Shown here: piece by piece, positions 32,921 through 41,962 of the stretch | Layout of the letters: every line of letters begins with the position of its first letter | Numbering within the stretch: position 1 is the first letter of the stretch | Assembly: GCA_046262935.1 (NCBI GenBank) | Contig: JBHELT010000074.1 | Coordinates: forward strand, 71,203-135,202 | DNA length: 64,000 bases | Origin: JBHELT01 sp046262935 | GTDB taxonomy: Bacteria; Actinomycetota; CADDZG01; JAHWKV01 | Direction of reading: 5' to 3' | Position numbers and translations under genes: made by a program | Notes under the pieces: model-generated | Told to the model about the DNA's origin: nothing | Database searches by the model: none | The model's input: only the letters and a program-made list of their open reading frames with translations

Positions 32921-33330
32921 GACTCCTCGCCGCTGTCGAGCGGTATCCCCAGGAGCCTGGAGACTTTTTTTTGGACATCGATTACGAGTCGTGCGTTGTC
33001 GAGGTCGCGGCGAAGCCGATCGTTCTCAGCGCGGAGCTTGGCGTTGTTCGCTGCAAACGGGTCGGGCTTCGGACCGCGTCTGCGCGGCGAACCAGAAAGT
33101 GAGCCAGCATCCCGCTGCTTGCGGAACGCGTCCAAGTGTGAGGAGTACAGACCTTCGCGCCGAAGGATCGCAGCAATCGAGCCTGCCGGAGCCGAATCGG
33201 TCTCGGCCAGGAGGCGGAGCTTGTACTCGGCAGTGAACCGGCGCCGCTGTGGACGTTCGGGTACTTCCGGATCAGGTGTCACGTTTACAGCATCAACCAA
33301 GACTGCGGTCGTTGTCATCGTCGTATCCAT
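32917..33330 (-). CDS. IS3-type transposase OrfA (helix-turn-helix)
   Basis: A 137-residue protein with an N-terminal helix-turn-helix (RRRFTAEYKLRLLAETD ... LRREGLYSSHLDAFRKQR) that binds the terminal repeats, then a charged leucine-containing coiled coil (AKLRAENDRLRRDLDNARLVI) for multimerisation. It overlaps orfB by 4 bases, as in IS3 elements, where the fused protein is the usual transposase. The frame is intact, unlike orfB. Confidence 0.88.
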   Translation of the reverse strand: MDTTMTTTAVLVDAVNVTPDPEVPERPQRRRFTAEYKLRLLAETDSAPAGSIAAILRREGLYSSHLDAFRKQRDAGSLSGSPRRRGPKPDPFAANNAKLRAENDRLRRDLDNARLVIDVQKKVSRLLGIPLDSGEES

Positions 33331-33550
33331 GAGACGAACCTACCTTGTCTCACCCTCGTCACTGATTAGGTGGGGCTAATGTGTCTCATGCAGGATTGGC
33401 AGAGAGGGGTTCTCCAAAGAGTACCCAGAACACCCAGATCCCACTAGCAGCTTGTTGAAAGTCTGCGCTAGGCCCCGTCGAAACGCTCGGAATTAGAGGA
33501 ATCTGTCTGCAGGCGTCGAATAAAACTGAGGTGACGAATCACGGGGGCCA

Positions 33551-35719
33551 GTGACGAGGGCAATGGACATTATGAAAGGGTCTGTGAAAGGCGCCCGCTT
33601 TGGGCTCGTGAGCGGCCTTTGCATCCTCAGCATGCTGGCTCTGCAGCCTGGGCACGCGGCCTCTGCCAGCATCATTCGGCCTTTCGCCGGTGGCGGTGTC
33701 GGTGACGGCGGCCCTGCCGTAAATGCCAACTTCAACTACCCGCGGAATCTCGCAAGCGACGGGGCAAGTGGGACCCTCATCGCCGATACCAAAGCCAATC
33801 GCATCAGACGAGTCACGGCCGACGGCATCGTTCGCACGGTGGCAGGAACCGGAACTCAGGGCTACTTAGACGGCGGTTCGGCCACTGCGGCCTGGCTCAA
33901 CCAACCCGAAGGGGTTGTTGGGTCCCTCGATGGCACGTTTTGGATCGCCGACACAGGCAACAACACGATCCGCAAAGTCACGAGTTCGGGATCCATTTCG
34001 AGGATCTCCACCAACACGGACTGCAGATTCGGCGGAGACGGTGGACCTGTTTCGAGTGCGTATTTCTGTCATCCGGAAGGCATAGCGCTTTCTCCGTCAG
34101 GCGACCTTGTGATCGCGGATACGTTCAACAATCGCATCCGCAAAGTCGCGCCCTCCGGAACTATCACGACCATCGCGGGAACGGGGGCCCGGGGTATCAC
34201 CGGGGATGGTGGCCCGGCAACGGCCGCCACCTTCTATAACCCGACCTTTGTTACGTTCAACCCTGCAGGCGAACTCATCATCTGCGACACATACAACCAC
34301 CGGGTTCGCAAGATCGACTCCAGTGGTGTCATCACTACCGTCGCGGGTACGACAGCGGGTTTCAGTGGCGATGGGGGGCCGGCAACATCCGCCGCCTTGA
34401 AAGACCCGTTCGCGGTGGCGTTCGACGTGAACGGGAACATGCTGATCGCCGATACGCTGAATTACAGAGTTCGAAGGGTTAGCACAGCCGGAATAATCAC
34501 GACGGTCGCGGGCAACGGGTGTCAGAGTTGTGGCTACGTTGTCGATGGAACGCAAGCGTTATCAGTTGGCCTCTACGTCCCATCTGGCCTACAGACTCTT
34601 TCGTCGGACGAATATCTGATCGCAGACAGCGGATGGAACAAGGTCTTCAAAGTAGATACAGCTGGAGTGGTCAGCACATTCGCCGGCAACTTCCGGACAA
34701 GTTTCTACGCCGGTGACGGGGGCCCCGCTATCAACGCCGCTCTCACGACTCCAACCGTTTTGACAACAGACAAGTGGGGCAACGTTTACTTCGCCGACCA
34801 ATCTTCCGCAGGTTTAGTCCGCAGGGTCGACCGATCGTCCGGAATCATCACGACCCTCGCTGGCGGTGGCAACGGACATGCCGGAGTGCCAGCCCTGTCA
34901 GCGAACATATCTCCAGTCATGGGCTTGGCTGTAGATTCCTCTGGGATCCTTTACATCGCCAGCGGGCAGAACCGGATATGGAAGATCGACGGCGCAGGGA
35001 TACTGCAAACAGTCACGAACGACTCCTGTTATTACAACTGTCCGCTCGGCGACGATGGCCCGGCGAATCAAGCCTACGTGATGGGACCTATGCAGATGAC
35101 GTTCGATGGTGATGGCAACTTGTTCGTCGCGGAATCGGGCAGAGACTCTGTCCGACAGATCGACAGGAACGGGATAATCCACACGGTTGCAGGCGGCGAC
35201 CACCTCAACTCCCTTGGTTACAAGGACAATCTGGTTGATCCCGAAGGGGTCGCAGTTGACGACGCCGGAAACCTCTTCATCGCTGAAACATCACGCAACC
35301 GCATCGCCATCCTTGATCGGACGGGAGTGATTCGCATCTACGCGGGAGGCGGCGCCACCGTCGTGCCGGTTTACGGCGCGCCGGCCCTGGAGAATTTCAT
35401 TAGCTCACCGCGCAATCTCTCTGTGGACAGCAACGGCGGGCTCTACTTCACGATGCTCGGATCGAACCGCGTCGGGTACATATCCCCGGGCGACGGATCA
35501 GTCCTGATCACTGTCCTCCCCAGCCCAAAGGCGTCGGTCAACTCGGCCAATCTGTATTCGTTCGCCGGGTCGGAGCAGGCCGGATACTCAGGCGACTACG
35601 GGCCGAGCGCAACCGCACTTCTTCACGGTCCCACTGCCGCAATGTTCGACGCGGTCTCAGGCAAGGTCTACATCACCGACACGGTCAATTCACGTATCCG
35701 CGTTGCCGACGCGTTCTAA
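33551..35719 (+). CDS. Secreted NHL-repeat protein, 12 repeats
   Basis: A 722-residue exported protein with a signal peptide (to about residue 38, GHAASA) and then about twelve repeats of the NHL type, e.g. GDGGPATSAALKDPFAVAFDVNG then NMLIADTLNYRVRRVSTAG and IITTVAGNG. Twelve repeats could make two six-bladed propellers. Several blades have paired Cys (CQSC, CYYNC). It likely mediates binding outside the cell; no enzyme residues are evident. Start GTG 33551 has a GGGGG site; ATG 33563 and 33572 are alternatives. It follows the IS element and is convergent with clpC. Confidence 0.85.
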   Translation: MTRAMDIMKGSVKGARFGLVSGLCILSMLALQPGHAASASIIRPFAGGGVGDGGPAVNANFNYPRNLASDGASGTLIADTKANRIRRVTADGIVRTVAGTGTQGYLDGGSATAAWLNQPEGVVGSLDGTFWIADTGNNTIRKVTSSGSISRISTNTDCRFGGDGGPVSSAYFCHPEGIALSPSGDLVIADTFNNRIRKVAPSGTITTIAGTGARGITGDGGPATAATFYNPTFVTFNPAGELIICDTYNHRVRKIDSSGVITTVAGTTAGFSGDGGPATSAALKDPFAVAFDVNGNMLIADTLNYRVRRVSTAGIITTVAGNGCQSCGYVVDGTQALSVGLYVPSGLQTLSSDEYLIADSGWNKVFKVDTAGVVSTFAGNFRTSFYAGDGGPAINAALTTPTVLTTDKWGNVYFADQSSAGLVRRVDRSSGIITTLAGGGNGHAGVPALSANISPVMGLAVDSSGILYIASGQNRIWKIDGAGILQTVTNDSCYYNCPLGDDGPANQAYVMGPMQMTFDGDGNLFVAESGRDSVRQIDRNGIIHTVAGGDHLNSLGYKDNLVDPEGVAVDDAGNLFIAETSRNRIAILDRTGVIRIYAGGGATVVPVYGAPALENFISSPRNLSVDSNGGLYFTMLGSNRVGYISPGDGSVLITVLPSPKASVNSANLYSFAGSEQAGYSGDYGPSATALLHGPTAAMFDAVSGKVYITDTVNSRIRVADAF

Positions 35720-35749
35720 CGCGTCCTGCTTTTAGTGACCGAGCTTAGG

Positions 35750-38248
35750 TTAGGTCCCCGCTAGCTCCGGCTCGGGAGCCTTGGGGGCCCCACCCTTGGT
35801 GTGGAAAACGATCTTTTGTTTGTCGGGCTTATCGGGGTCGGGTTCGGTGTCAACCAAGATGGTCTGGCCAGCACTGAACTCTTTCCACAAGATCTTCTCG
35901 GAAAGTGGGTCTTCGACCAGCCTTTGGATGGCCCTGCGCAGAGGTCGGGCGCCGAGTTGCGGATCGTAACCCTCTGCCGCGAGATGGTCTTTGGCCGCGT
36001 TGGTGAGTTCGATGCCAACATCGAGGCTCTGCAAGTGATCGCTCACCCTCTTGAACATCATGTCAACGATCTCACGAACATTCTCACGCGAGAGTTCACG
36101 GAACACGATCACGTCGTCGATACGATTCAAGAATTCCGGGCGGAAGTGTGTCTTTAACTCCGCATGAACTTTCTCTTTCATCTTCTCGTAACTCACATCG
36201 CCCGACTCTGAAGCGAAACCGAGCGATGCTTTGCGAAGGTTCTGGGTCCCCAGGTTCGACGTCATGATGATGACCGTGTTTTTGAAGTCAACGGTGTGGC
36301 CCTGCGAGTCGGTAAGACGGCCGTCTTCGAGGATCTGAAGAAGCGTATTGAAAACATCGCCGTGAGCCTTCTCGATCTCGTCGAAGAGCACAACACTGAA
36401 CGGCCTGCGCCGCACGGCCTCGGTCAACTGTCCGCCTTCTTCGTAACCGACGTAACCGGGAGGTGAACCTATGAGGCGCGACACGGTGTGCTTCTCCATG
36501 TATTCACTCATGTCGAGTTGGATGAGCGCTTCTTCGTCGCCGAACAAGAATGCGGCAAGCGTCTTCGAAAGCTCAGTCTTTCCAACTCCGGATGGGCCGA
36601 GGAAGATGAACGAACCGCTCGGACGCTTGGGGTCTTTGAGGCCAGCCCGAGTGCGGCGGATAGCCTGCGAAACGGAGTGCACAGCATCGGTTTGGTCGAC
36701 GATGCGCTTGTGCAGTTCGTCTTCCATGCGGATGAGTTTCTCGGTCTCTTCTTCGGTCAGTTTGTAAACGGGGATGCCGGTCCATGTAGATAGGACTTCG
36801 GCGATCTCTTCTTCGCCGACCTCGGCCAAGACTTGACCCTCTTTGTCCTGCCATGCGGCCTCTTTGACCTCGCGGTCGGTGAGCAGCTGCTTTTCGGTTT
36901 CTCTTAGTTGCGCTGCCTTTTCGTAATCCTGCTCGTCGATGGCAGCCTGTTTCGCTTTGGCCACTTCAGAGATCTGCTCGTCGATCTCACGTAGGTCAGG
37001 CGGCGCGGTCATCCTGCGGATGCGAAGGCGCGAACCGGCCTCGTCGATCAGGTCGATCGCTTTGTCGGGAAGGAAACGATCGGAGATGTAACGGTCGGCG
37101 AGGTTGGCCGCTGCGACCAATGCCTGGTCGGTGATCTGGATGCGGTGATGGGCCTCGTATCTGTCACGCAGACCCTTCAAGATCTCGATCGTGTGGGCGA
37201 CCGTTGGCTCGGGCACCACGATGGGCTGGAACCTGCGCTCCAATGCCGCGTCTTTCTCCAAGTGTTTGCGGTATTCGTCCAGCGTCGTGGCCCCGATGGT
37301 CTGCAATTCTCCGCGGGCAAGCATGGGTTTCAAGATCGAAGCGGCGTCGATGGCCCCTTCGGCTGCCCCTGCGCCGACCAGGGTGTGCAGCTCATCGATG
37401 AACAGAACGATGTCGCCGCGGGTACGGATCTCTTTTAGAACTTTCTTCAGTCTCTCCTCGAAGTCGCCTCGATAGCGTGAACCTGCGACAAGGGCCCCGA
37501 GGTCGAGCGTGTAGATCTGCTTGCCGCGCAATGTCTCGGGGACTTCGCCCTTGACGATGCGCGACGCGAGGCCTTCGACGATTGCGGTCTTGCCAACTCC
37601 GGGCTCGCCAATAAGAACTGGGTTGTTCTTGGTCCTTCGGGAAAGCACCTGCATGACCCGCTCGATCTCTTTCTCACGGCCGATGGTCGGGTCTAGTTTG
37701 TTCTGCTGGGCGAGTGCGGTCAGGTTGCGGCCGAACTGATCGAGGATGGGTGAGCCGCCCGGTGTAGGCGCCTCGCCTGGCGCGCCTTTTTCTTGACCTG
37801 CGCCGTAGCCGGAAAGCAGCTGGATGACCTGCTGGCGAACACGTCCGAGGTCGGCCCCCAGCTTCTGCAGGACCTGGGCCGCCACGCCTTCGCCTTCACG
37901 GATGAGACCGAGAAGGATGTGCTCTGTGCCTATGTAGTTGTGACCAAGTTGAAGCGCCTCACGAAGCGACAGTTCCAAGACCTTTTTCGCGCGCGGCGTA
38001 AACGGGATATGTCCCTGCGGAGACGATGACCCCGTGCCGATGATCTCTTCGACCTGCGACCTTACGGAGTCGAGTGAAACCCCAAGAGACTCGAGCGCTT
38101 TCGCTGCAACGCCTTCGCCCTCGGAGATCAATCCAAGAAGTATGTGTTCGGTGCCTATGTAGTTGTGGTTGAGCAGCCGCGCCTCTTCTTGAGCCAAAAC
38201 GACGACTCGCCGGGCTCGATCTGTGAAGCGTTCAAACATGGATGACAT
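35750..38248 (-). CDS. clpC: ATP-dependent Clp protease ATP-binding subunit ClpC
   Basis: An 832-residue Hsp100 unfoldase that feeds substrates to ClpP. It has two N-terminal Clp repeats (FTDRARRVVVLAQEEARLL and FTPRAKKVLELSLREALQL), AAA-1 with Walker A GEPGVGKTA, a middle UVR-like coiled coil (DEQDYEKAAQLRETE) and AAA-2 with GPSGVGKTE. The ATG at 38248 has GGAGGAGAC 6 bases upstream; the more conserved MFERF start three codons later lacks that spacing. Confidence 0.97.
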   Translation of the reverse strand: MSSMFERFTDRARRVVVLAQEEARLLNHNYIGTEHILLGLISEGEGVAAKALESLGVSLDSVRSQVEEIIGTGSSSPQGHIPFTPRAKKVLELSLREALQLGHNYIGTEHILLGLIREGEGVAAQVLQKLGADLGRVRQQVIQLLSGYGAGQEKGAPGEAPTPGGSPILDQFGRNLTALAQQNKLDPTIGREKEIERVMQVLSRRTKNNPVLIGEPGVGKTAIVEGLASRIVKGEVPETLRGKQIYTLDLGALVAGSRYRGDFEERLKKVLKEIRTRGDIVLFIDELHTLVGAGAAEGAIDAASILKPMLARGELQTIGATTLDEYRKHLEKDAALERRFQPIVVPEPTVAHTIEILKGLRDRYEAHHRIQITDQALVAAANLADRYISDRFLPDKAIDLIDEAGSRLRIRRMTAPPDLREIDEQISEVAKAKQAAIDEQDYEKAAQLRETEKQLLTDREVKEAAWQDKEGQVLAEVGEEEIAEVLSTWTGIPVYKLTEEETEKLIRMEDELHKRIVDQTDAVHSVSQAIRRTRAGLKDPKRPSGSFIFLGPSGVGKTELSKTLAAFLFGDEEALIQLDMSEYMEKHTVSRLIGSPPGYVGYEEGGQLTEAVRRRPFSVVLFDEIEKAHGDVFNTLLQILEDGRLTDSQGHTVDFKNTVIIMTSNLGTQNLRKASLGFASESGDVSYEKMKEKVHAELKTHFRPEFLNRIDDVIVFRELSRENVREIVDMMFKRVSDHLQSLDVGIELTNAAKDHLAAEGYDPQLGARPLRRAIQRLVEDPLSEKILWKEFSAGQTILVDTEPDPDKPDKQKIVFHTKGGAPKAPEPELAGT

Positions 38249-38298
38249 CTGTCTCCTCCGGGACCCCATCTAGCACTTCTTCGGTAGCCCCGTGACTC

Positions 38299-38304
38299 AT
38301 TATA
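38299..38304 (-). promoter_or_regulatory. Putative clpC -10 promoter element
   Basis: A consensus TATAAT on the minus strand about 50 bases upstream of the clpC start. The region 17 bases further upstream has no good -35 match. A longer leader than most genes here is implied. Confidence 0.45.
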
Positions 38305-38397
38305 TGGGGAGCCCCTGGCTTACTTAGGTGGGCCTAATATCAACATTGCCTATCATGTCGGCTTACCCAGGTTCGACGTTGAGCATTCCCAAGATAT

Positions 38398-39672
38398 TCA
38401 ATGCAGATCATCGCTTGCGTCGCTAAGGATGCCCGACCTTGCCGTGTTGTAGAAGGGGGCCTCACCGCCAGGGGTCGAACCGGAAAAAAAGTACATCCAG
38501 TCCTCGTCGAGGATATTGGTCCTTTGCAGGTCTGCGGTGAAGGTCTTCATCAATAGATCGAGCTGGGCCCCCGATGGGCTCCAAAGACCTTGAAGGTCCC
38601 TCTCGGCCATCACATGGTCGGAAAGTCCGAATGAGAACCTGAGGTGCCCGTAGCGCGACCTATCCACCTGCTCGAATTGTGCGATCAAGAGGCTGCGATC
38701 TGTACGAAGACCAGCCTTGGCGAATGAATCGGCCAAGACCATGGTGGCGTCGTAGGCGTCGACCTCGTCCGCTGTGGGGGATGCATGGAACCTCTTGCGG
38801 AACGCTGCCCTGAATGCGGCAACCGGCTCGACGCGGTCCCCCACTTGCGCAGGACGTGCGTAGTCACCCGCGATCACCATGCCGGCGACGGGAGTCACCG
38901 CGAAGGATGAGTGAAAACCGGCCAACTGGGGCCTCCAACCATCGGAGATCTTCGAGCGACCCGCATAGGCGTTATCGGTCCCGAACCGCTTGATCGCTGC
39001 CGCGATGAAGGCTCGGCTGCCCTCGATGACGACCGCCTGGGGCTTGGCTGCCGAAAGAACTGCGAACGCGGCGTCTACATCGCCTTGCGCATCGACCAAT
39101 GTAAGTCCCCGATCGCGAAACATCGCGCCCAAGGAATGAAAGGCCGAATCGCCTGCTAGACCGGGTTCACGCATGAGACCCACCGACTTGTATCTTCGGT
39201 CACCGGGACCGAAATATCGCGCTAGCCGCCATGCTTCCCATGAGTGTGGAGTATCGACTTGGAACATCGATGCACCAAGGGCCCCCGCATCGTATAGGTC
39301 GTCTGCCAGTTCGAATACAGGAAACGAATTCGCATCGAGTTGATGACGCACCGTACGAAGAACTTCGGCGCCGCCAACCGCAAGCGCGCCGATGGTGGTT
39401 GTTACGTTCGAAGCCGACAACAATGCCTGCGCTTCGAGTTTCGATTGGACGATCTTGACGCGGAATGCTTCGCTGTGGGCTTGCGACACTTGCTCAGCCG
39501 CGAGTTCGGCTCCCTTTCGATAACCGGCGACGCGTTCGTCGTCCGGCGAAGAAGCCAGGACTACTTGCACAACCGGGGTGTAGCGACGAGGAAGGGCGGT
39601 ACCGCTAGGTTTCTCAGATCTGGGCGGCGTCGAACGCGCTGAACAGGCAGAAAGCGCAGCCACCACGAACAA
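38398..39672 (-). CDS. Leu/Ile/Val-type substrate-binding lipoprotein (ABC transport)
   Basis: A type I periplasmic-binding-fold lipoprotein with the lipobox ALSAC just after the hydrophobic core VTALFVVAALSA. Two Rossmann-like lobes follow (KSVGLMREPGLAGDSAFHSLGAMF; DEVDAYDATMVLADSF), typical of branched-chain amino-acid binding proteins. No permease or ATPase gene is adjacent. The start is unclear: TTG 39672 leaves only seven residues before the lipobox Ala-Cys region, no ATG or GTG lies between it and the end of xdhC, and an ATG at 39855 would overlap xdhC by about 150 bases. An AGGAGG sits near 39722. Confidence 0.75.
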   Translation of the reverse strand: MFVVAALSACSARSTPPRSEKPSGTALPRRYTPVVQVVLASSPDDERVAGYRKGAELAAEQVSQAHSEAFRVKIVQSKLEAQALLSASNVTTTIGALAVGGAEVLRTVRHQLDANSFPVFELADDLYDAGALGASMFQVDTPHSWEAWRLARYFGPGDRRYKSVGLMREPGLAGDSAFHSLGAMFRDRGLTLVDAQGDVDAAFAVLSAAKPQAVVIEGSRAFIAAAIKRFGTDNAYAGRSKISDGWRPQLAGFHSSFAVTPVAGMVIAGDYARPAQVGDRVEPVAAFRAAFRKRFHASPTADEVDAYDATMVLADSFAKAGLRTDRSLLIAQFEQVDRSRYGHLRFSFGLSDHVMAERDLQGLWSPSGAQLDLLMKTFTADLQRTNILDEDWMYFFSGSTPGGEAPFYNTARSGILSDASDDLH

Positions 39673-39706
39673 CGCGGTTACTAGAGATAAACGCGCGCGG
39701 GTCGAG

Positions 39707-40480
39707 TTAGTTGTCGCCGAGCCTCCTGATGCGAACGATCTCGGCCAGTACTGAGACCGCGATCTCTTCAGGGGTCTCTGAGCCGATCGGCAGACCGACC
39801 GGTGAATGGACCTTGCTGATCTGCTTCGCATCGAATCCGGCTTCCTTAAGTTCACTCAGTAAATGACCAGTATGTCTGCCACTACCCATCATGCCGAGGT
39901 AGGGAACCGGAGTTGGCAGCAATGCCCGCAGTACCGGTTGAGAGAACTCTTCATCGTGTCCGCATATGACTACGAAGGTATTGGCTCCGGGACGCAGAGC
40001 TTCGACGTCTTTGTAAGTTGGAGTAACTATCACTTCGTCGGCGCCGTCGAACTCCCCGACGCTTGGGCTTCTTGGGCCAGCCGCGACCCTTACGTGATAA
40101 CCCATCGCCTCGCCGAGCCCCACAAGGGCCCTTGCCACCGGACCAACTCCAACAACCAACAGTTCGAGGATCTGGACCGATCTAGCTGGCAGTACATCCC
40201 CCGGGGAATAAGGCTGGACGGTCACAAGCGCCTTCATCTGCTCATCCCATGGATAGATGTTGTCGAAAGCATCACCCGATTCCATGGCGATAGATGCATC
40301 GGCCGCACCCGAACGGTCGAATCCATCACAACCGAGCGAGCCGTAAGTTGACCCGTCGTCCAATACCGCTATGCATACTCCGGGGCGCGTTGGAGGATCA
40401 CCAACCACATCGGTCACAGTCACCAATGCCGCCCTATGCCCGCGTTTGATCGCTCGGTCCAGCGCCAAGTGCGGATCCAC
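39707..40480 (-). CDS. XdhC family protein (molybdenum cofactor handling)
   Basis: A 257-residue protein. The N-terminal XdhC/CoxI domain (GDPPTRPGVCIAVLDDGSTYGSLG) is followed by a Rossmann domain (LLVVGVGPVARALVGLGEAMGY) with the conserved YLGMMGSGRH and HSPVGLPIGSETPEEIAVSVLAEI. XdhC proteins bind molybdenum cofactor and deliver the sulfurated form to xanthine dehydrogenase-type enzymes; no such enzyme is in the window. Start GTG lies directly after the lysS stop with GAGG 5 bases upstream, so it is translated from the lysS transcript. Confidence 0.88.
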   Translation of the reverse strand: MDPHLALDRAIKRGHRAALVTVTDVVGDPPTRPGVCIAVLDDGSTYGSLGCDGFDRSGAADASIAMESGDAFDNIYPWDEQMKALVTVQPYSPGDVLPARSVQILELLVVGVGPVARALVGLGEAMGYHVRVAAGPRSPSVGEFDGADEVIVTPTYKDVEALRPGANTFVVICGHDEEFSQPVLRALLPTPVPYLGMMGSGRHTGHLLSELKEAGFDAKQISKVHSPVGLPIGSETPEEIAVSVLAEIVRIRRLGDN

Positions 40481-41962
40481 TTAAACCTCTGGACGCATGG
40501 CAGGGAACAAGATGACATCTCTGATCGATGGCGCACCAGTGACAGCCATAACCAGGCGCTCTATGCCAAGTCCGAGCCCGCCGGTTGGGGGCATCCCATA
40601 TTCGAGGGCACGCAGGAAGTCTTCGTCAACGAGATGAGCTTCGTCGTCACCCGCCTCTCGCGACTTGGCTTGCTGCACGAACCGGTTGCGTTGGTCTATG
40701 GGATCGGTCAATTCCGAATAGGCAACGCCAACTTCGACTCCCCCGATGATCATGTCGAGGTGTTCCGTGAATCGTTCGTCGGAGCGATGCTCTCGCGCGA
40801 GTGGAGAGACTTCTTTCGGATAATCCATCACGAACGTTGGCTGCATCAGCGAGGTTTCTACTTTCTTCTCGTAGATCTCGATCATAAGTTTGCCCCACGA
40901 CCACTTGGGATCGAATGGAACGCCGAGGCGCGAGCACTCATCGCGAAGGTCAGCATCGGGATCGACCCCGGCTTCTTTGACCAGATCGATGAGCCTGGCT
41001 CTGCGAAAATCTGGCTCGAGGTCGATCGTGCCGCGGTCGCTTTGTATCTTGAGCGTTCCCGCGGCAGCCAGCGCCGCCTCGCGCACCAGCGTCTGCAGGA
41101 TCTCGGCCATGTCGTTGTAGTCGGCGAAGGCTTCGTAGAGTTCGAGCATCGTGAACTCGGGGTTGTGGTTGATGCTGACGCCTTCGTTGCGAAAAACCCG
41201 ATTGACTTCGTAGATCTTCTCCATGCCGGCGACGATCAATCGCTTGAGATACAGCTCGGGCGCGATGCGAAGATAAAGATCCATATCTAAGACGTTGTGA
41301 TGCGTTACGAATGGCTTGGCCAGTGCTCCGCCCGGGATGGGTTGAAGCATCGGAGTTTCTACCTCGATGAAACCTCGACCATCGAGCATCGAGCGGATAC
41401 TGCTCACGATGCGCGACCGGGTTTCGAAAAGAGCCCTCGACTCGGGGTTCGTCATCAGATCGAGATAGCGCTGACGGTATCTCAGCTCGACGTCTTTGAG
41501 TCCATGGAACTTCTCCGGCAGGGGGCGCAGCGATTTGCTCAGAAGTTCGAAACCATCGATCGCGATTGAAAGTTCCCCGCGCTTGGTGCGAACCACGAGG
41601 CCCGAGGCACCGATCCAATCGCCGAGGTCTAAGGCGGCGAAGGCTTCGAAACGTTCGGCCAGCGCGTCGGCGCGCGCGAACAACTGGATCTTGCCGGTTG
41701 CGTCTTGCAGGTCGGCGAAAGCAAGTTTGCCTTGTCGCCTGATGGCCATGACCCTTCCGCCGACCCTGGCATGTTCAGACGAATCGGTCCCCGGCTCGAG
41801 GGCCAGGAACTTGTCGATCAGGTCTTTGATCGCGTGGGTTCGCTTGTAGCCAACCTTGTAGGCGAGTTCACCGGAGGCAACTACGTCGCCGAGTTTCTTC
41901 CGCCGGGCGGCCTCATGATCGCCTGCTCCTGGGGTCGGCGTATGGTCAGTTTGGTTCGACAT
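40481..41962 (-). CDS. lysS: Lysyl-tRNA synthetase (class II)
   Basis: A 493-residue class II synthetase. An N-terminal OB-fold for the anticodon (GRVMAIRRQGKLAFADLQDATGKIQLF) is followed by motif 1 (FIEVETPMLQPIPGGA), motif 2 (FRNEGVSINHNPEFTMLE) and motif 3 (GLGLGIERLVM). Start ATG 41962 overlaps the coaX stop by 17 bases; ATG 41971 is an alternative. It is near the distal end of the folate/pantothenate run. Confidence 0.97.
   Translation of the reverse strand: MSNQTDHTPTPGAGDHEAARRKKLGDVVASGELAYKVGYKRTHAIKDLIDKFLALEPGTDSSEHARVGGRVMAIRRQGKLAFADLQDATGKIQLFARADALAERFEAFAALDLGDWIGASGLVVRTKRGELSIAIDGFELLSKSLRPLPEKFHGLKDVELRYRQRYLDLMTNPESRALFETRSRIVSSIRSMLDGRGFIEVETPMLQPIPGGALAKPFVTHHNVLDMDLYLRIAPELYLKRLIVAGMEKIYEVNRVFRNEGVSINHNPEFTMLELYEAFADYNDMAEILQTLVREAALAAAGTLKIQSDRGTIDLEPDFRRARLIDLVKEAGVDPDADLRDECSRLGVPFDPKWSWGKLMIEIYEKKVETSLMQPTFVMDYPKEVSPLAREHRSDERFTEHLDMIIGGVEVGVAYSELTDPIDQRNRFVQQAKSREAGDDEAHLVDEDFLRALEYGMPPTGGLGLGIERLVMAVTGAPSIRDVILFPAMRPEV

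Larger units (their letters stand above)
31877..33401 (-). mobile_element. IS3-family-like insertion sequence, decayed
   Basis: About 1525 bp bounded by imperfect inverted repeats: TGCCAATC-TTTT-TGAGACACAT on the left (31877-31898) and, inverted, TGCCAATC-CTGCA-TGAGACACAT on the right (33379-33401). Both ends are TG/CA. It carries orfA and orfB on the minus strand. I see no matching target duplication, and orfB is frameshifted, so the element is probably immobile. Confidence 0.85.
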
